From assembly GCF_027925145.1 (NCBI RefSeq), contig NZ_AP027130.1, positions 744,001-808,000 on the forward strand: a stretch of 64,000 bases of DNA, read 5' to 3'. The notes beneath the pieces are model-generated. The model worked only from the letters and a program-made list of their open reading frames with translations, was not told the DNA's origin and did no database searches. Source of the stretch: Thermodesulfomicrobium sp. WS. Its GTDB lineage: Bacteria > Desulfobacterota > Desulfovibrionia > Desulfovibrionales > Desulfomicrobiaceae. Made by a program: the position numbers and the translations under genes. Positions 23,809 to 32,163 of the stretch are shown here, piece by piece (position 1 is the first letter of the stretch; each line of letters opens with the position of its first letter).

Positions 23809-26800
23809 ATGCATACCTTTGTCCATCTCCATTGCCACACGGAATACAGCCTGTTGGACGGCGCCATCCGCTTGCGCGACCTTTGCGCCCGGGCCGTGGA
23901 CTATGGCATGGGGGCTGCCGCCGTGACGGATCACGGCAATCTTTTTGCCGCACTGCCTTTTTACTTGGAAGCCAAGAAGCACGGCATCCGGCCGATTATC
24001 GGTTGCGAGGTGTACGTGACGGAGGACATGCGCGATCGCAGCGACAAAAAGCGTTTTCATCTGGTGCTGTTGGCGCAAAACCTCGTGGGCTACCACAACC
24101 TGGTCAGATTGGTTTCCGCAGGGTTCTTGGAGGGGTTTTACTACAAGCCGCGTGTGGACAAGGAGTGCCTCAAGCGCCATGCCGAGGGGCTCATTGCCTT
24201 GTCGGCCTGCATCAAGGGCGAGATCCCGTGGACCCTCACCCAGGTAGGCATGGATGCTGGTCTGGAAGTGGCGCGGCAGTATGCGGCCATTTTCCCGGGG
24301 CGTTTGTATCTGGAGCTCCAAGAAAATGGACTCCCGGAGCAGGAGGAGGCCAATACCCGGCTTCTGGAGGCCGCTTCCGCCTTGGGGCTGCCGCTGGTGG
24401 CCACCAATGACTGCCATTACCTGGAACGGGAAGACTTCGAGGCCCATGACGCTTTGCTGTGCATCGGCACCGGCAAGACCGTGGACACCCCCGGCCGACT
24501 GCGCTTTTCGTCCGATACGTTTTACTTCCGCCCCCCGGAGGAGATGGAAGCGGCCTTTGCCCACGTGCCCGAGGCCTTGGAAAACGCCGTCCGCATTGCG
24601 GACCTCTGCCAGGTGGAGTTCGATCTCGGCCGCCATCATTTTCCGGTCTATACCGCGCCGGAAGGCCGTTCCATGGAGGAGGAGTTCCAGCGCCTGGCCC
24701 GCGAGGGACTGGAAGCGCGGTTGCGCCAGCTCCCGTATGCGGTGGATCCCCAGGAATATCGCGACCGCTTGGAGCATGAGCTTTCTGTCATCACGGAAAA
24801 AGGTTTCGCCCCGTATTTTCTCATTGTGCAGGACTTCATCAATTGGGCCAAAAGTCAGGGTATTCCGGTGGGCCCAGGTCGTGGCTCCGCGGCCGGCTCC
24901 CTGGTGGCCTACGCCCTGCGCATCACCGACCTCGACCCCATCCGCTACCGCCTCTACTTCGAGCGTTTTCTCAATGCCGAGCGGGCCTCGCTGCCGGATA
25001 TCGACGTGGATTTCTGCTACAACCGCCGCGACGAGGTCATTCGGTATGTGACGGAAAAATACGGCGCGGACCGGGTGGCGCAGATCGTGGCCTTTGGCAC
25101 CATGAAGGCCAAGGGCGTGGTGCGGGATGTGGCCCGGGTGCTTGGGATCCCGCTCAAGGACGCCGACCGGGTGGCGAAACTCATCCCCGATGACCTCAAG
25201 ATGACCTTGGACAAGGCCCTGGAGCAGGAGCCGGAACTGCGGGCCCTGGTGGAAAACGACCCGGTCTTTGCCAAGCTCTTCCATATCTCCCGCCGCCTCG
25301 AGGGCCTTGCCCGGCACCCGTCCCAGCATGCGGCAGGCATCGTCATCTCCCGCGAACCCATGGTGGAGTACCTTCCCCTGCATGTGGGCAAGAACGGCGA
25401 AGTGGTCACCCAGTTCGACATGAAGAAAGTGGAGATGGTGGGGCTCATCAAGTTCGATTTCTTGGGCCTCAAGACCCTGACCGTGATCCACGACGCGTTG
25501 CGCCTCATCGCCCAGGGGGGAGGGACCCCGCCGGACCTGGAGACCTTGCCTCTGGACGATGCGGCCACCTACGCGCTCTTGTGCCGGGGCGAGACCGACG
25601 GCGTGTTCCAGCTGGAATCCGAAGGTATGCGCCGGGTGCTCCGCAGCCTCAAGCCTTCGTGCTTCGAGGACATCATCGCCTTGCTCGCCCTCTACCGCCC
25701 GGGGCCGCTGGAAAGCGGCATGGTGGACGACTTCATCGACCGCAAGCATGGCCGTAAGCCCATCGAATACGCCTATCCCGAGCTGGCGTCCCGCCTGCAC
25801 CCCATCCTGGAGGACACCTACGGCGTGATCCTCTACCAGGAGCAGGTCATGAAGATCGCCTCGGAACTGGCCAACTACTCCATGGGCGAGGGCGACATCC
25901 TGCGCCGGGCCATGGGTAAGAAGAACCCCGAAGAAATGGCCAAGCAGCGCTCGCGGTTTCTCTCCGGCGCCCGGGAAAACGGCATCAGCGAAGAGGCCGC
26001 AGGCTGGATCTTCGACCTCATGGAGAAGTTCGCCGGTTACGGCTTCAACAAGGCCCATAGCGCCGCCTACGCCCTTATTTCCTACCAAACGGCGTATCTC
26101 AAAGCGCATTTTCCGGCGGAGTTCATGGCCGCCACCATTACTTCCGAGGTGTCCAACTCCGACAAGGTCCTGGCGCATATCAATGCCTGCCGCGACATGG
26201 GGCTCACCATCCTGCCGCCGGACGTGAACCAGAGCCGCTACGAGTTCACTGTGGAAGCAGGGGCGGTGCGCTACGGGCTCTCCGGGATCAAGGGGGTGGG
26301 CGAGGCCGCAGTGCAGGGCATGGTGGCGGAACGGGACGCCCACGGTCCCTTTGCCAGCCTGCTGGATTTTTGCTGCCGGGTGGATTTGCGCAAGGCCAAC
26401 AAAAAGGTGCTCGAAGCCCTCATCAAGGCCGGGGCCATGGACACCTTTGGCTGCCACCGGGGACTGCTGCTTGCAGCCGTGGAGCCGGTCATGGCCATGG
26501 CCCAGCGTCAGGCCAAGCGCAAGCGCTCCGGCCAGCTTTCCTTTGCGGCCGTGGTGGATGCCTCCACGTGCCGCCTGACCGGCATTGGCGCGGACGTCCC
26601 CATAGAAGGTGCGGTCCGCGTCCCGGATGACGCGGAAAAGCTGCGTATGGAAAAGGAGGCCTTGGGGTTTTATCTCATGGGGCACCCCCTGGAGCCGTAC
26701 CGGGAGGAGCTGCGGCGCATGGACCTGACGCCGCTGGCTGCGTGCGCGGAGCTTGGGGAAGGCACGCCGGTGCGGGTGGCGCTCCTGGTCACGGGACTCA

Positions 26801-27258
26801 AGGTCATCACCACCAAGCGGGGGGACCGCATGGCCTTTGCCGAGGTGGAAGACCTTTCCGGCTCCGGCGAGTTGGTGCTTTTCAGCGACGTCTTTGCCGC
26901 GTGCCGGGAGGTGCTCGCCGCCGAGGAGCCGATGCTGGTGGAGGCGGAGGTGGGCCGCATGGAGACGGACGAAAACGGCCAGGTGACGCGTGTGCAGCTC
27001 GTCGCCCGGGACATGCGGCTTTTGCGCGCCGCCGTGGCCGAGAGCGCGCAGCCGGTGCGGGTGGAAGTCCCCTTGGCGGACGCCGTGGACTGGGCGGGGC
27101 TCGCCCAGGTCTTTTCCCGCCACGCGGGCCCTGCCCCGGTGGTCCTCGAGGTGGTGGCCCCGGAATTCGTCTGTCAGCTGCAATGCGGCCCAGACGTGGG
27201 TGTGGCGGCGGGGCCCCAATTTTGGCGCGATCTTGAGAGCTGGCGAGGAGGGCGGTGA
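23809..27258 (+). CDS. dnaE: DNA polymerase III alpha subunit
   Basis: The 1149-residue replicative polymerase. It begins with the PHP domain (HLHCHTEYSLLDGA, residues 5-18). The palm domain carries the catalytic Asp residues in PDIDVDF near 396, the fingers hold GFNKAHSAAY, and helix-hairpin-helix, OB-fold and tau-binding C-terminal parts follow. The ATG at 23809 was chosen because the PHP strand must start there, although no ribosome site is visible and the frame is open further upstream. The stop overlaps queD (TGATG). Confidence 0.96.
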   Translation: MHTFVHLHCHTEYSLLDGAIRLRDLCARAVDYGMGAAAVTDHGNLFAALPFYLEAKKHGIRPIIGCEVYVTEDMRDRSDKKRFHLVLLAQNLVGYHNLVRLVSAGFLEGFYYKPRVDKECLKRHAEGLIALSACIKGEIPWTLTQVGMDAGLEVARQYAAIFPGRLYLELQENGLPEQEEANTRLLEAASALGLPLVATNDCHYLEREDFEAHDALLCIGTGKTVDTPGRLRFSSDTFYFRPPEEMEAAFAHVPEALENAVRIADLCQVEFDLGRHHFPVYTAPEGRSMEEEFQRLAREGLEARLRQLPYAVDPQEYRDRLEHELSVITEKGFAPYFLIVQDFINWAKSQGIPVGPGRGSAAGSLVAYALRITDLDPIRYRLYFERFLNAERASLPDIDVDFCYNRRDEVIRYVTEKYGADRVAQIVAFGTMKAKGVVRDVARVLGIPLKDADRVAKLIPDDLKMTLDKALEQEPELRALVENDPVFAKLFHISRRLEGLARHPSQHAAGIVISREPMVEYLPLHVGKNGEVVTQFDMKKVEMVGLIKFDFLGLKTLTVIHDALRLIAQGGGTPPDLETLPLDDAATYALLCRGETDGVFQLESEGMRRVLRSLKPSCFEDIIALLALYRPGPLESGMVDDFIDRKHGRKPIEYAYPELASRLHPILEDTYGVILYQEQVMKIASELANYSMGEGDILRRAMGKKNPEEMAKQRSRFLSGARENGISEEAAGWIFDLMEKFAGYGFNKAHSAAYALISYQTAYLKAHFPAEFMAATITSEVSNSDKVLAHINACRDMGLTILPPDVNQSRYEFTVEAGAVRYGLSGIKGVGEAAVQGMVAERDAHGPFASLLDFCCRVDLRKANKKVLEALIKAGAMDTFGCHRGLLLAAVEPVMAMAQRQAKRKRSGQLSFAAVVDASTCRLTGIGADVPIEGAVRVPDDAEKLRMEKEALGFYLMGHPLEPYREELRRMDLTPLAACAELGEGTPVRVALLVTGLKVITTKRGDRMAFAEVEDLSGSGELVLFSDVFAACREVLAAEEPMLVEAEVGRMETDENGQVTRVQLVARDMRLLRAAVAESAQPVRVEVPLADAVDWAGLAQVFSRHAGPAPVVLEVVAPEFVCQLQCGPDVGVAAGPQFWRDLESWRGGR

Positions 27259-27638
27259 TGGGGGTATGGCGACTGCGGGTGTGCGGGGGGTTTGCCGCTG
27301 CGCATCAGATTCTCCATTATGGCGGGCCATGCGAGGCCCTGCATGGCCACAACTTTGCCGTAGAGGTGGAGGTGGAGGGCCGTGCGTTGGACCCCAAGAC
27401 CGGCATGCTCATGGATTTCAAGGAGCTCAAAAGGCATCTGGCGGCGGTGACGGAGGGATTGGACCACACCCATGTCAATGCACTGCCGGAGTTTGCCGGG
27501 GTGAGCCCTTCCTCGGAACGCTTGGCGGAATACATCTTCCGCCGCCTTGCCGCGCGTCTTGAGGGATTTGGGGTGCGTCTGGTGCGGGTGCTCGTTTCGG
27601 AAAATACTGGCGCTGCGGCGGAGTATCGGGAGGAGTAG
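27258..27638 (+). CDS. queD: 6-carboxy-5,6,7,8-tetrahydropterin synthase
   Basis: A 126-residue enzyme of the 6-pyruvoyl-tetrahydropterin synthase fold, in the queuosine and 7-deazapurine pathway. Zinc ligands His16, His29 and His31 and catalytic Cys25 are visible in AAAHQ and CEALHGH. LDHTHVN holds another catalytic His and SSERLAEYI the pterin-anchoring Glu region. The ATG at 27258, with AGGAGG 6 bases before it, is preferred to the GTG one codon upstream. It overlaps the dnaE stop by one base. Confidence 0.93.
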   Translation: MGVWRLRVCGGFAAAHQILHYGGPCEALHGHNFAVEVEVEGRALDPKTGMLMDFKELKRHLAAVTEGLDHTHVNALPEFAGVSPSSERLAEYIFRRLAARLEGFGVRLVRVLVSENTGAAAEYREE

Positions 27639-27639
27639 C

Positions 27640-29205
27640 GTGGCGCAGGCTTCACCTGGGTTTGATGCGCCCGTGCGGGTCATGGTGGTGGACCGCGATC
27701 CGGTGCTGCGCCGCTTGGTGCGCCACGCCCTGGACGCGCGCTTCACCCTCGCCGAAACCCAGGACGGCTTCGATGCCTTGGATGCCTATTTGGAAGAGCG
27801 CTTCGACATCATGGTGATCGGCGAGCGCCTGGGCTCCTGTGACGCCCGGCAGGTGGTGGAGTACATCCGGGGGCAGGCCAACGACAGCCGTACGTTCATC
27901 GTGGTGTTTTTCTGGGACCTTTCGCCGGTCGGGGAGTTCGCCTTGCTCCACGCCGGGGCCAATGAGTGCTTGCGCCTGCCGTTTTACCGGGAGGTCTTTC
28001 GCGCGCGTATGGAGGTGGCCCTGCGCCACATCCGCATGACCCAGCAACTCGAGCAGGCCTACATGCGCATCGAGGCGCAGATGCGGACCGTGGCGGCCCT
28101 GCAGAAAAAGCTCGTGCCCTCCTTGGCGCAGGAAGTGCCGGGTTTTCGGGTGCGGCACCTCTACCAGCCCTCCGGCCTGGCCAGTGGAGATTATTACGAT
28201 TGTTTGTCCTTGCCCTCGGGAGGCGTGCGGGTGGTGATGGCGGATGTGTCCGGCCACGGGGCCCGGGCGGCCTTCATCATGGCCATGGTGCGTACGGTGG
28301 TGCGCGCAGGCACGGCCCGGGGAGCGAGCATCGAGTATATCCTTGCCACCACCAACACCCAGCTCCTGGAAACCGTGGGGGATGAGTCGGATTTTGTGAC
28401 CATCTTTCTTGCGGACGTGGACCCGACACTGGGGCAGCTGCGCTTTGCCAATGCCGGCCATTGTCCGGGGCTGTTGCGCGTGGGCGCGCGGGTGGAACCG
28501 TTGGGCGCGTCCACTCCCATGCTCGGATTTTTCCCTTTGGAGTTTCGCGTTGAGGAGCGGCCGTTTCCGCCGGGATCGGGCCTGTTGCTCTACACCGACG
28601 GGCTGTACGAGTGGGAGATGGCCTCCGGCGAGCAGCTGGGGGTGGAGCGGTTCGTGGAACTCGCCAGCGAGGTGATTTGCGAGCCCACGGTGTATCTGGA
28701 CGCCTTGATGCACCGGCTGGAAGAAGCGGGCGAGATATCGCCGGTATTTACCGATGACCTGACGGCCCTGTGGGTGGAGACGGATCCCGCCTGGCGCAGC
28801 GTGGTCTTCCGCACGCAGGCGGCGCCGGCCGAGGTGCGTCAGGTGGTCCGTCGGGCGATGGAGTGGACCGCGCAGATGCCGCCGGAGATGCGGGCGGCGG
28901 TGGAGCTTGCCATGGTGGAAGCGTGCGCCAATGTCGTCCGGTATGCATACGGCGAGGAAGGTGGCGTCCTCGAGTTGCGGGTGGCGGTGGCCCCTGGGAG
29001 CTTGGTGCGTTTTCAGGTGGTGGACCATGGCCGCCCCTTTGATCCCCCGGAGCGCTGGGGGCTGCCGGAGGCCACATCCACGTCGGGACGAGGACTTTTT
29101 CTCATTCATACCCTCATGGACCGCGTGCATTATGGGCGTGTGGAGGGGGCCAATGTGTTGACCTTGGAAAAACGATGGGAGGGCGCATGCCAGAATTGCG
29201 TATAG
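27640..29205 (+). CDS. Pseudo-receiver / SpoIIE phosphatase / anti-sigma kinase fusion
   Basis: A 521-residue regulator with three parts. Residues 8-125 have a response-regulator fold, but the phosphate-accepting Asp position reads Gly (DIMVIGERLG) and the usual Lys-Pro is Leu-Pro (LRLPF), so it cannot be phosphorylated normally. A helical linker leads to a SpoIIE-type PP2C phosphatase (about 165-375; GDYYD, DVSGHG, NAGH). Residues 395-515 are an RsbW-like histidine-kinase-type ATPase (EACANVVRYAY, GRGLFLI). The GTG start at 27640 follows GGAGG by 6 bases. The next gene encodes a STAS antagonist, so kinase and phosphatase of one partner switch sit in a single chain. The output target is unknown, perhaps the flagellar genes that follow. 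Confidence 0.88.
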   Translation: MAQASPGFDAPVRVMVVDRDPVLRRLVRHALDARFTLAETQDGFDALDAYLEERFDIMVIGERLGSCDARQVVEYIRGQANDSRTFIVVFFWDLSPVGEFALLHAGANECLRLPFYREVFRARMEVALRHIRMTQQLEQAYMRIEAQMRTVAALQKKLVPSLAQEVPGFRVRHLYQPSGLASGDYYDCLSLPSGGVRVVMADVSGHGARAAFIMAMVRTVVRAGTARGASIEYILATTNTQLLETVGDESDFVTIFLADVDPTLGQLRFANAGHCPGLLRVGARVEPLGASTPMLGFFPLEFRVEERPFPPGSGLLLYTDGLYEWEMASGEQLGVERFVELASEVICEPTVYLDALMHRLEEAGEISPVFTDDLTALWVETDPAWRSVVFRTQAAPAEVRQVVRRAMEWTAQMPPEMRAAVELAMVEACANVVRYAYGEEGGVLELRVAVAPGSLVRFQVVDHGRPFDPPERWGLPEATSTSGRGLFLIHTLMDRVHYGRVEGANVLTLEKRWEGACQNCV

Positions 29206-29531
29206 AGACCAAAGGCACCGAGGTGTGGGTGCGCTATGACGGGGAGATCACCTTTGACGTGGTGGAGGACCTCAAGGCCCGCATGGAGACGGTGTTTGCC
29301 GCCCCGCATTGGAAGACGCTCATTTTCGATTTGGAAGGGGTGGACTTCCTCGATAGTTCCGGCATCGGCTTTTTCGTCATCCTCAACAACCGCTGTTCCC
29401 AATCCGGGCAGAAGCTCATCCTCTTCCGCTTGCGGCCGCAGCTGCGCAAGACCTTGGCCCTCGTCAATATGTTGCACTTTTTTTGCATAGCCGACGACGA
29501 GGACGATGTGGACGCCAACCTCGTGGACTAG
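29187..29531 (+). CDS. STAS-domain anti-sigma factor antagonist
   Basis: A 114-residue SpoIIAA/RsbV-type protein. The key motif DSSGIGFFV holds the Ser that the kinase partner would phosphorylate. The ATG at 29187 follows GGAGGG by about 4 bases; an ATG four codons upstream is less well placed. It overlaps the end of the kinase/phosphatase gene by 19 bases, which supports production as a matched pair. The C-terminus is acidic (ADDEDDVDANLVD). No sigma factor gene is nearby. Confidence 0.9.
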   Translation: MPELRIETKGTEVWVRYDGEITFDVVEDLKARMETVFAAPHWKTLIFDLEGVDFLDSSGIGFFVILNNRCSQSGQKLILFRLRPQLRKTLALVNMLHFFCIADDEDDVDANLVD

Positions 29532-29534
29532 CCC

Positions 29535-30647
29535 ATGCCCTATTTCCTCAAGCACCATTTTGATCCCGATTTCGACCACTTGAACCTCAAACCGCGCCAG
29601 CGGGAAGACGGCTCCGTGGACCACCAGAACATGGGCTACGTGCAGAATGTCATCGAGGGCCAGGTGCTGGCGGAGATGGTTCCCATCTCCGAAGAGGCGG
29701 CGCGGGCCTTGCCGCCGCAGTCGGTGTTTGCCGAGCCTCGTTTCCCCATGGGCCGCAACTGCGCGGTGCACCCGCAAAATCCCCTGCAGCTTTTGGCCTC
29801 GGCCAATGGGTATGTCTTTTACGACGGCGGTCTCATCCATGTGAAGCGGGTGCTCAACGTGCGCCAGGACGTGGGGGTGCGCACGGGCAACATCCAATTT
29901 GTGGGGGATGTCATCGTCCATGGCTCGGTGCGCGCAGGCTTTGAACTGGTGGGGCGGGACGTGCGGGTGCAGGAGGGTGTGGAAGCGGCCACCGTGCAGG
30001 CGGGCGGCAATCTGCAGGTGGACGGCGGGGTGCGCGGTGCCGGGCTGCTGCGGGCCGGCAAGAACATCCGGGTGGGGTTTTGTGAGAACGCGACCCTCTG
30101 GGCCGGGGACTCCATCCTGGTGGACAAGGTCTGCATGCATGCCCAGGTGTTTTGCCAGCGCAAACTGGCGGTGCGCGACCGGCTGGTGGGCGGGCGCATC
30201 TGCTGCCAGGCGGTGGTGTTTGTGGGCGGGCAACTGGGCGGCGGGCTGGGCACCCCCACGGAGTTGGTGCTCGGTTTCGATGCCGAACTCATGGGCGAGG
30301 TGGAGCGCTTGGAGCGGGAACTTGCCCGCTTGGGGCCGGTGAGCAGAGAGTTGCAGCGGGAAATGGCCAAAAATGCCACCTATGCCGCGGAATACGCCCC
30401 GCGCCTGGCCACTGTGGAGCGCAAGATGCGCGCTTTGCAGAACAAGGTGGTGGGCATGCGCGAGCGGCTCCACGAGCGCTTTTTTGCCCGTGCCATGGTG
30501 GTGGCGCCCGGCGAGGTGCGGCCTGGGGTCACCATCTCCATGGGCACCGCCCGGCTGCAGGTGAATGATTTTTTGCGCAACGTGCGCTTTGAGTTGGCGG
30601 ACAACGAGATTGTCGTGCGCAGCCCAGCCCTCGGCAAGAAAGAGTAA
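29535..30647 (+). CDS. FapA (DUF342) family protein
   Basis: A 370-residue protein of the flagellar-assembly-protein A/DUF342 family. The centre (about 100-245) is a run of Gly- and Val-rich short strands (NIQFVGDVIVHGSVRAG and similar) expected to form a right-handed beta helix. Residues 255-310 form a charged coiled coil and a short beta end follows. The N-terminal part is shorter than in long FapA proteins. It sits 3 bases after the STAS gene and 17 bases before motA, which fits a flagellar or polar-assembly role. Exact function is not established. Confidence 0.78.
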   Translation: MPYFLKHHFDPDFDHLNLKPRQREDGSVDHQNMGYVQNVIEGQVLAEMVPISEEAARALPPQSVFAEPRFPMGRNCAVHPQNPLQLLASANGYVFYDGGLIHVKRVLNVRQDVGVRTGNIQFVGDVIVHGSVRAGFELVGRDVRVQEGVEAATVQAGGNLQVDGGVRGAGLLRAGKNIRVGFCENATLWAGDSILVDKVCMHAQVFCQRKLAVRDRLVGGRICCQAVVFVGGQLGGGLGTPTELVLGFDAELMGEVERLERELARLGPVSRELQREMAKNATYAAEYAPRLATVERKMRALQNKVVGMRERLHERFFARAMVVAPGEVRPGVTISMGTARLQVNDFLRNVRFELADNEIVVRSPALGKKE

Positions 30648-30664
30648 GTACCATAAGGTGACCT

Positions 30665-31420
30665 ATGGATATCGGAACCCTTATCGGCATTGTCGCAGCG
30701 TTTGGCCTGATTTTTGGATCCATCCTCATGGGCGGGAGCATCGGCCCTTACGTCGATATCCCTTCTGTGCTTATCGTGTTCGGCGGCACCGTGGCCGTGA
30801 CCTTCATCATGTACCCCATGGGCGCGGTATTGGGCATGGTGAAGGTCATGCTCAAGGCCTTTTTTGCCAAGGACCCAGACCCCAAAGAGCTCATCAAGAA
30901 GATCGTGGAACTGGCGGAACTTGCCCGACGCGAGAGCCTCGTGGCCCTGGAGAAGGCCAGTGTGGACGATCCCTTTCTCAAGAAAGGGGTGCTCCTCGTG
31001 GCGGACGGCACCCAGGAGGGGCTGGTGCGCTCGGTGCTGGAGACGGAGATCAACTTCATGCGCCAGCGCCATGGTTCCGGCCAAGCCATCCTCAAGAGCA
31101 TGGGCTCCATGGCCCCGGCCTTTGGCATGATCGGCACCCTCATCGGCCTGGTGGCCATGCTCCAGACATTGAGCGATCCTTCCGCCATCGGTCCGGCCAT
31201 GGCCGTGGCCTTGCTCACCACCCTCTACGGTGCGGTGCTCGCCAACGTCATCTTCATCCCCATCGCCACCAAGCTGGGCGAGCGTTCCGCGGCCGAGACC
31301 TTCTACATGGAGATCGCCGTGGAAGGCATCTTGTCGGTGCTGCGTGGGGAAAATCCGAGAATCATCCAGGATAAGCTGGAGGCGTTCCTGGCCCCGGCCT
31401 TGCGCGAAGGGAGCAAGTAA
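30665..31420 (+). CDS. motA: Flagellar stator protein MotA (first set)
   Basis: A 251-residue inner-membrane stator subunit with four membrane helices (about 3-23, 31-51, 150-170 and 182-202) and a large cytoplasmic loop containing the charged residues that contact FliG. The segment SMAPAFGMIGTLIGLVAML and the Pro-rich turn before helix 4 are typical. The closest style is PomA (sodium) rather than enteric MotA, but the ion cannot be fixed by eye. It ends on the first base of motB. A second, different motA lies at 54365. Confidence 0.93.
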   Translation: MDIGTLIGIVAAFGLIFGSILMGGSIGPYVDIPSVLIVFGGTVAVTFIMYPMGAVLGMVKVMLKAFFAKDPDPKELIKKIVELAELARRESLVALEKASVDDPFLKKGVLLVADGTQEGLVRSVLETEINFMRQRHGSGQAILKSMGSMAPAFGMIGTLIGLVAMLQTLSDPSAIGPAMAVALLTTLYGAVLANVIFIPIATKLGERSAAETFYMEIAVEGILSVLRGENPRIIQDKLEAFLAPALREGSK

Positions 31421-32160
31421 TGTCCGAGGAAGCCCCCAAGAAATGTCCGGAGTGCGTGTGTCCCGACGGCTTGCCCGAGTGGCTGGCCACCTTTGGGGAC
31501 CTCATGTCCTTGCTGTTGACCTTCTTCATCCTGCTCCTTTCCTTTGCCAACATGGATGTCCAGAAATTCAAGGACATGATGGGCTCCATCCGGGATGCCT
31601 TTGGCGTGCAGACCGAGCGACCGCTGGACACATACGTGGCGTACTCTCCCTCGCAGTACGAGCGCGAGGAGGTGAAGCTCGACACCGAGTCGCGCAAGAT
31701 CATGCAGCTTTCGCTGCAGATCTCCGCCATGTTCCAGGAGGATGCGAATCTCGCCAAGCAGGCCCAGGTGACCCCGGACGACAAAGGCGTCTTGGTACGG
31801 GTGGGAAGCGGTGCCCTGTTCGCCCCAGGATCGGCAGCGATCAAGCCCGACGCCACCCGCATTCTGGAGGAGGTCATCACCATCCTCGTCAACTTCAATT
31901 TCGATGTGGTGGTGCGCGGGCATACCGACGACTCCGAGCCCCTGGGGGGCTTTGGGTCCTACTGGGAGCTGTCTGCAGCCCGGGCCGCAGCGGCCCTCAA
32001 TTACATCGTCACCCATGGCCATATTGCGCCCTCGCGCCTCAAGGCAGTGGGCTATGCCGACACCCGGCCTTTGGTGCCCAATACCTCGGAGACCAACCGC
32101 GCCACCAACCGGCGGGTGGAATTCTATTTTCACCGCGCCGCAGAAAAGGGGGCCTGGTAG
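31420..32160 (+). CDS. motB: Flagellar stator protein MotB (first set)
   Basis: A 246-residue stator subunit. One membrane helix (about 25-45) carries the ion-binding Asp in ATFGDLMSLLLTFFILLL. The C-terminal OmpA-like domain (about 115-240) binds peptidoglycan and shows NFDVVVRGHTDD and NRATNRRVEF. A Cys pair (CPECVCPDG) lies in the N-terminal cytoplasmic part, which is unusual. It overlaps motA by one base and is 3 bases from the next glycosyltransferase gene. Confidence 0.93.
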   Translation: MSEEAPKKCPECVCPDGLPEWLATFGDLMSLLLTFFILLLSFANMDVQKFKDMMGSIRDAFGVQTERPLDTYVAYSPSQYEREEVKLDTESRKIMQLSLQISAMFQEDANLAKQAQVTPDDKGVLVRVGSGALFAPGSAAIKPDATRILEEVITILVNFNFDVVVRGHTDDSEPLGGFGSYWELSAARAAAALNYIVTHGHIAPSRLKAVGYADTRPLVPNTSETNRATNRRVEFYFHRAAEKGAW

Positions 32161-32163
32161 CCC

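Noticed and set aside
23743-27330. A 1195-codon open frame on the minus strand opposite dnaE
   Set aside because: It mirrors dnaE codon by codon, is rich in His, Arg, Gly and Val without any domain, and has no ribosome site. It is a shadow of high third-position GC.
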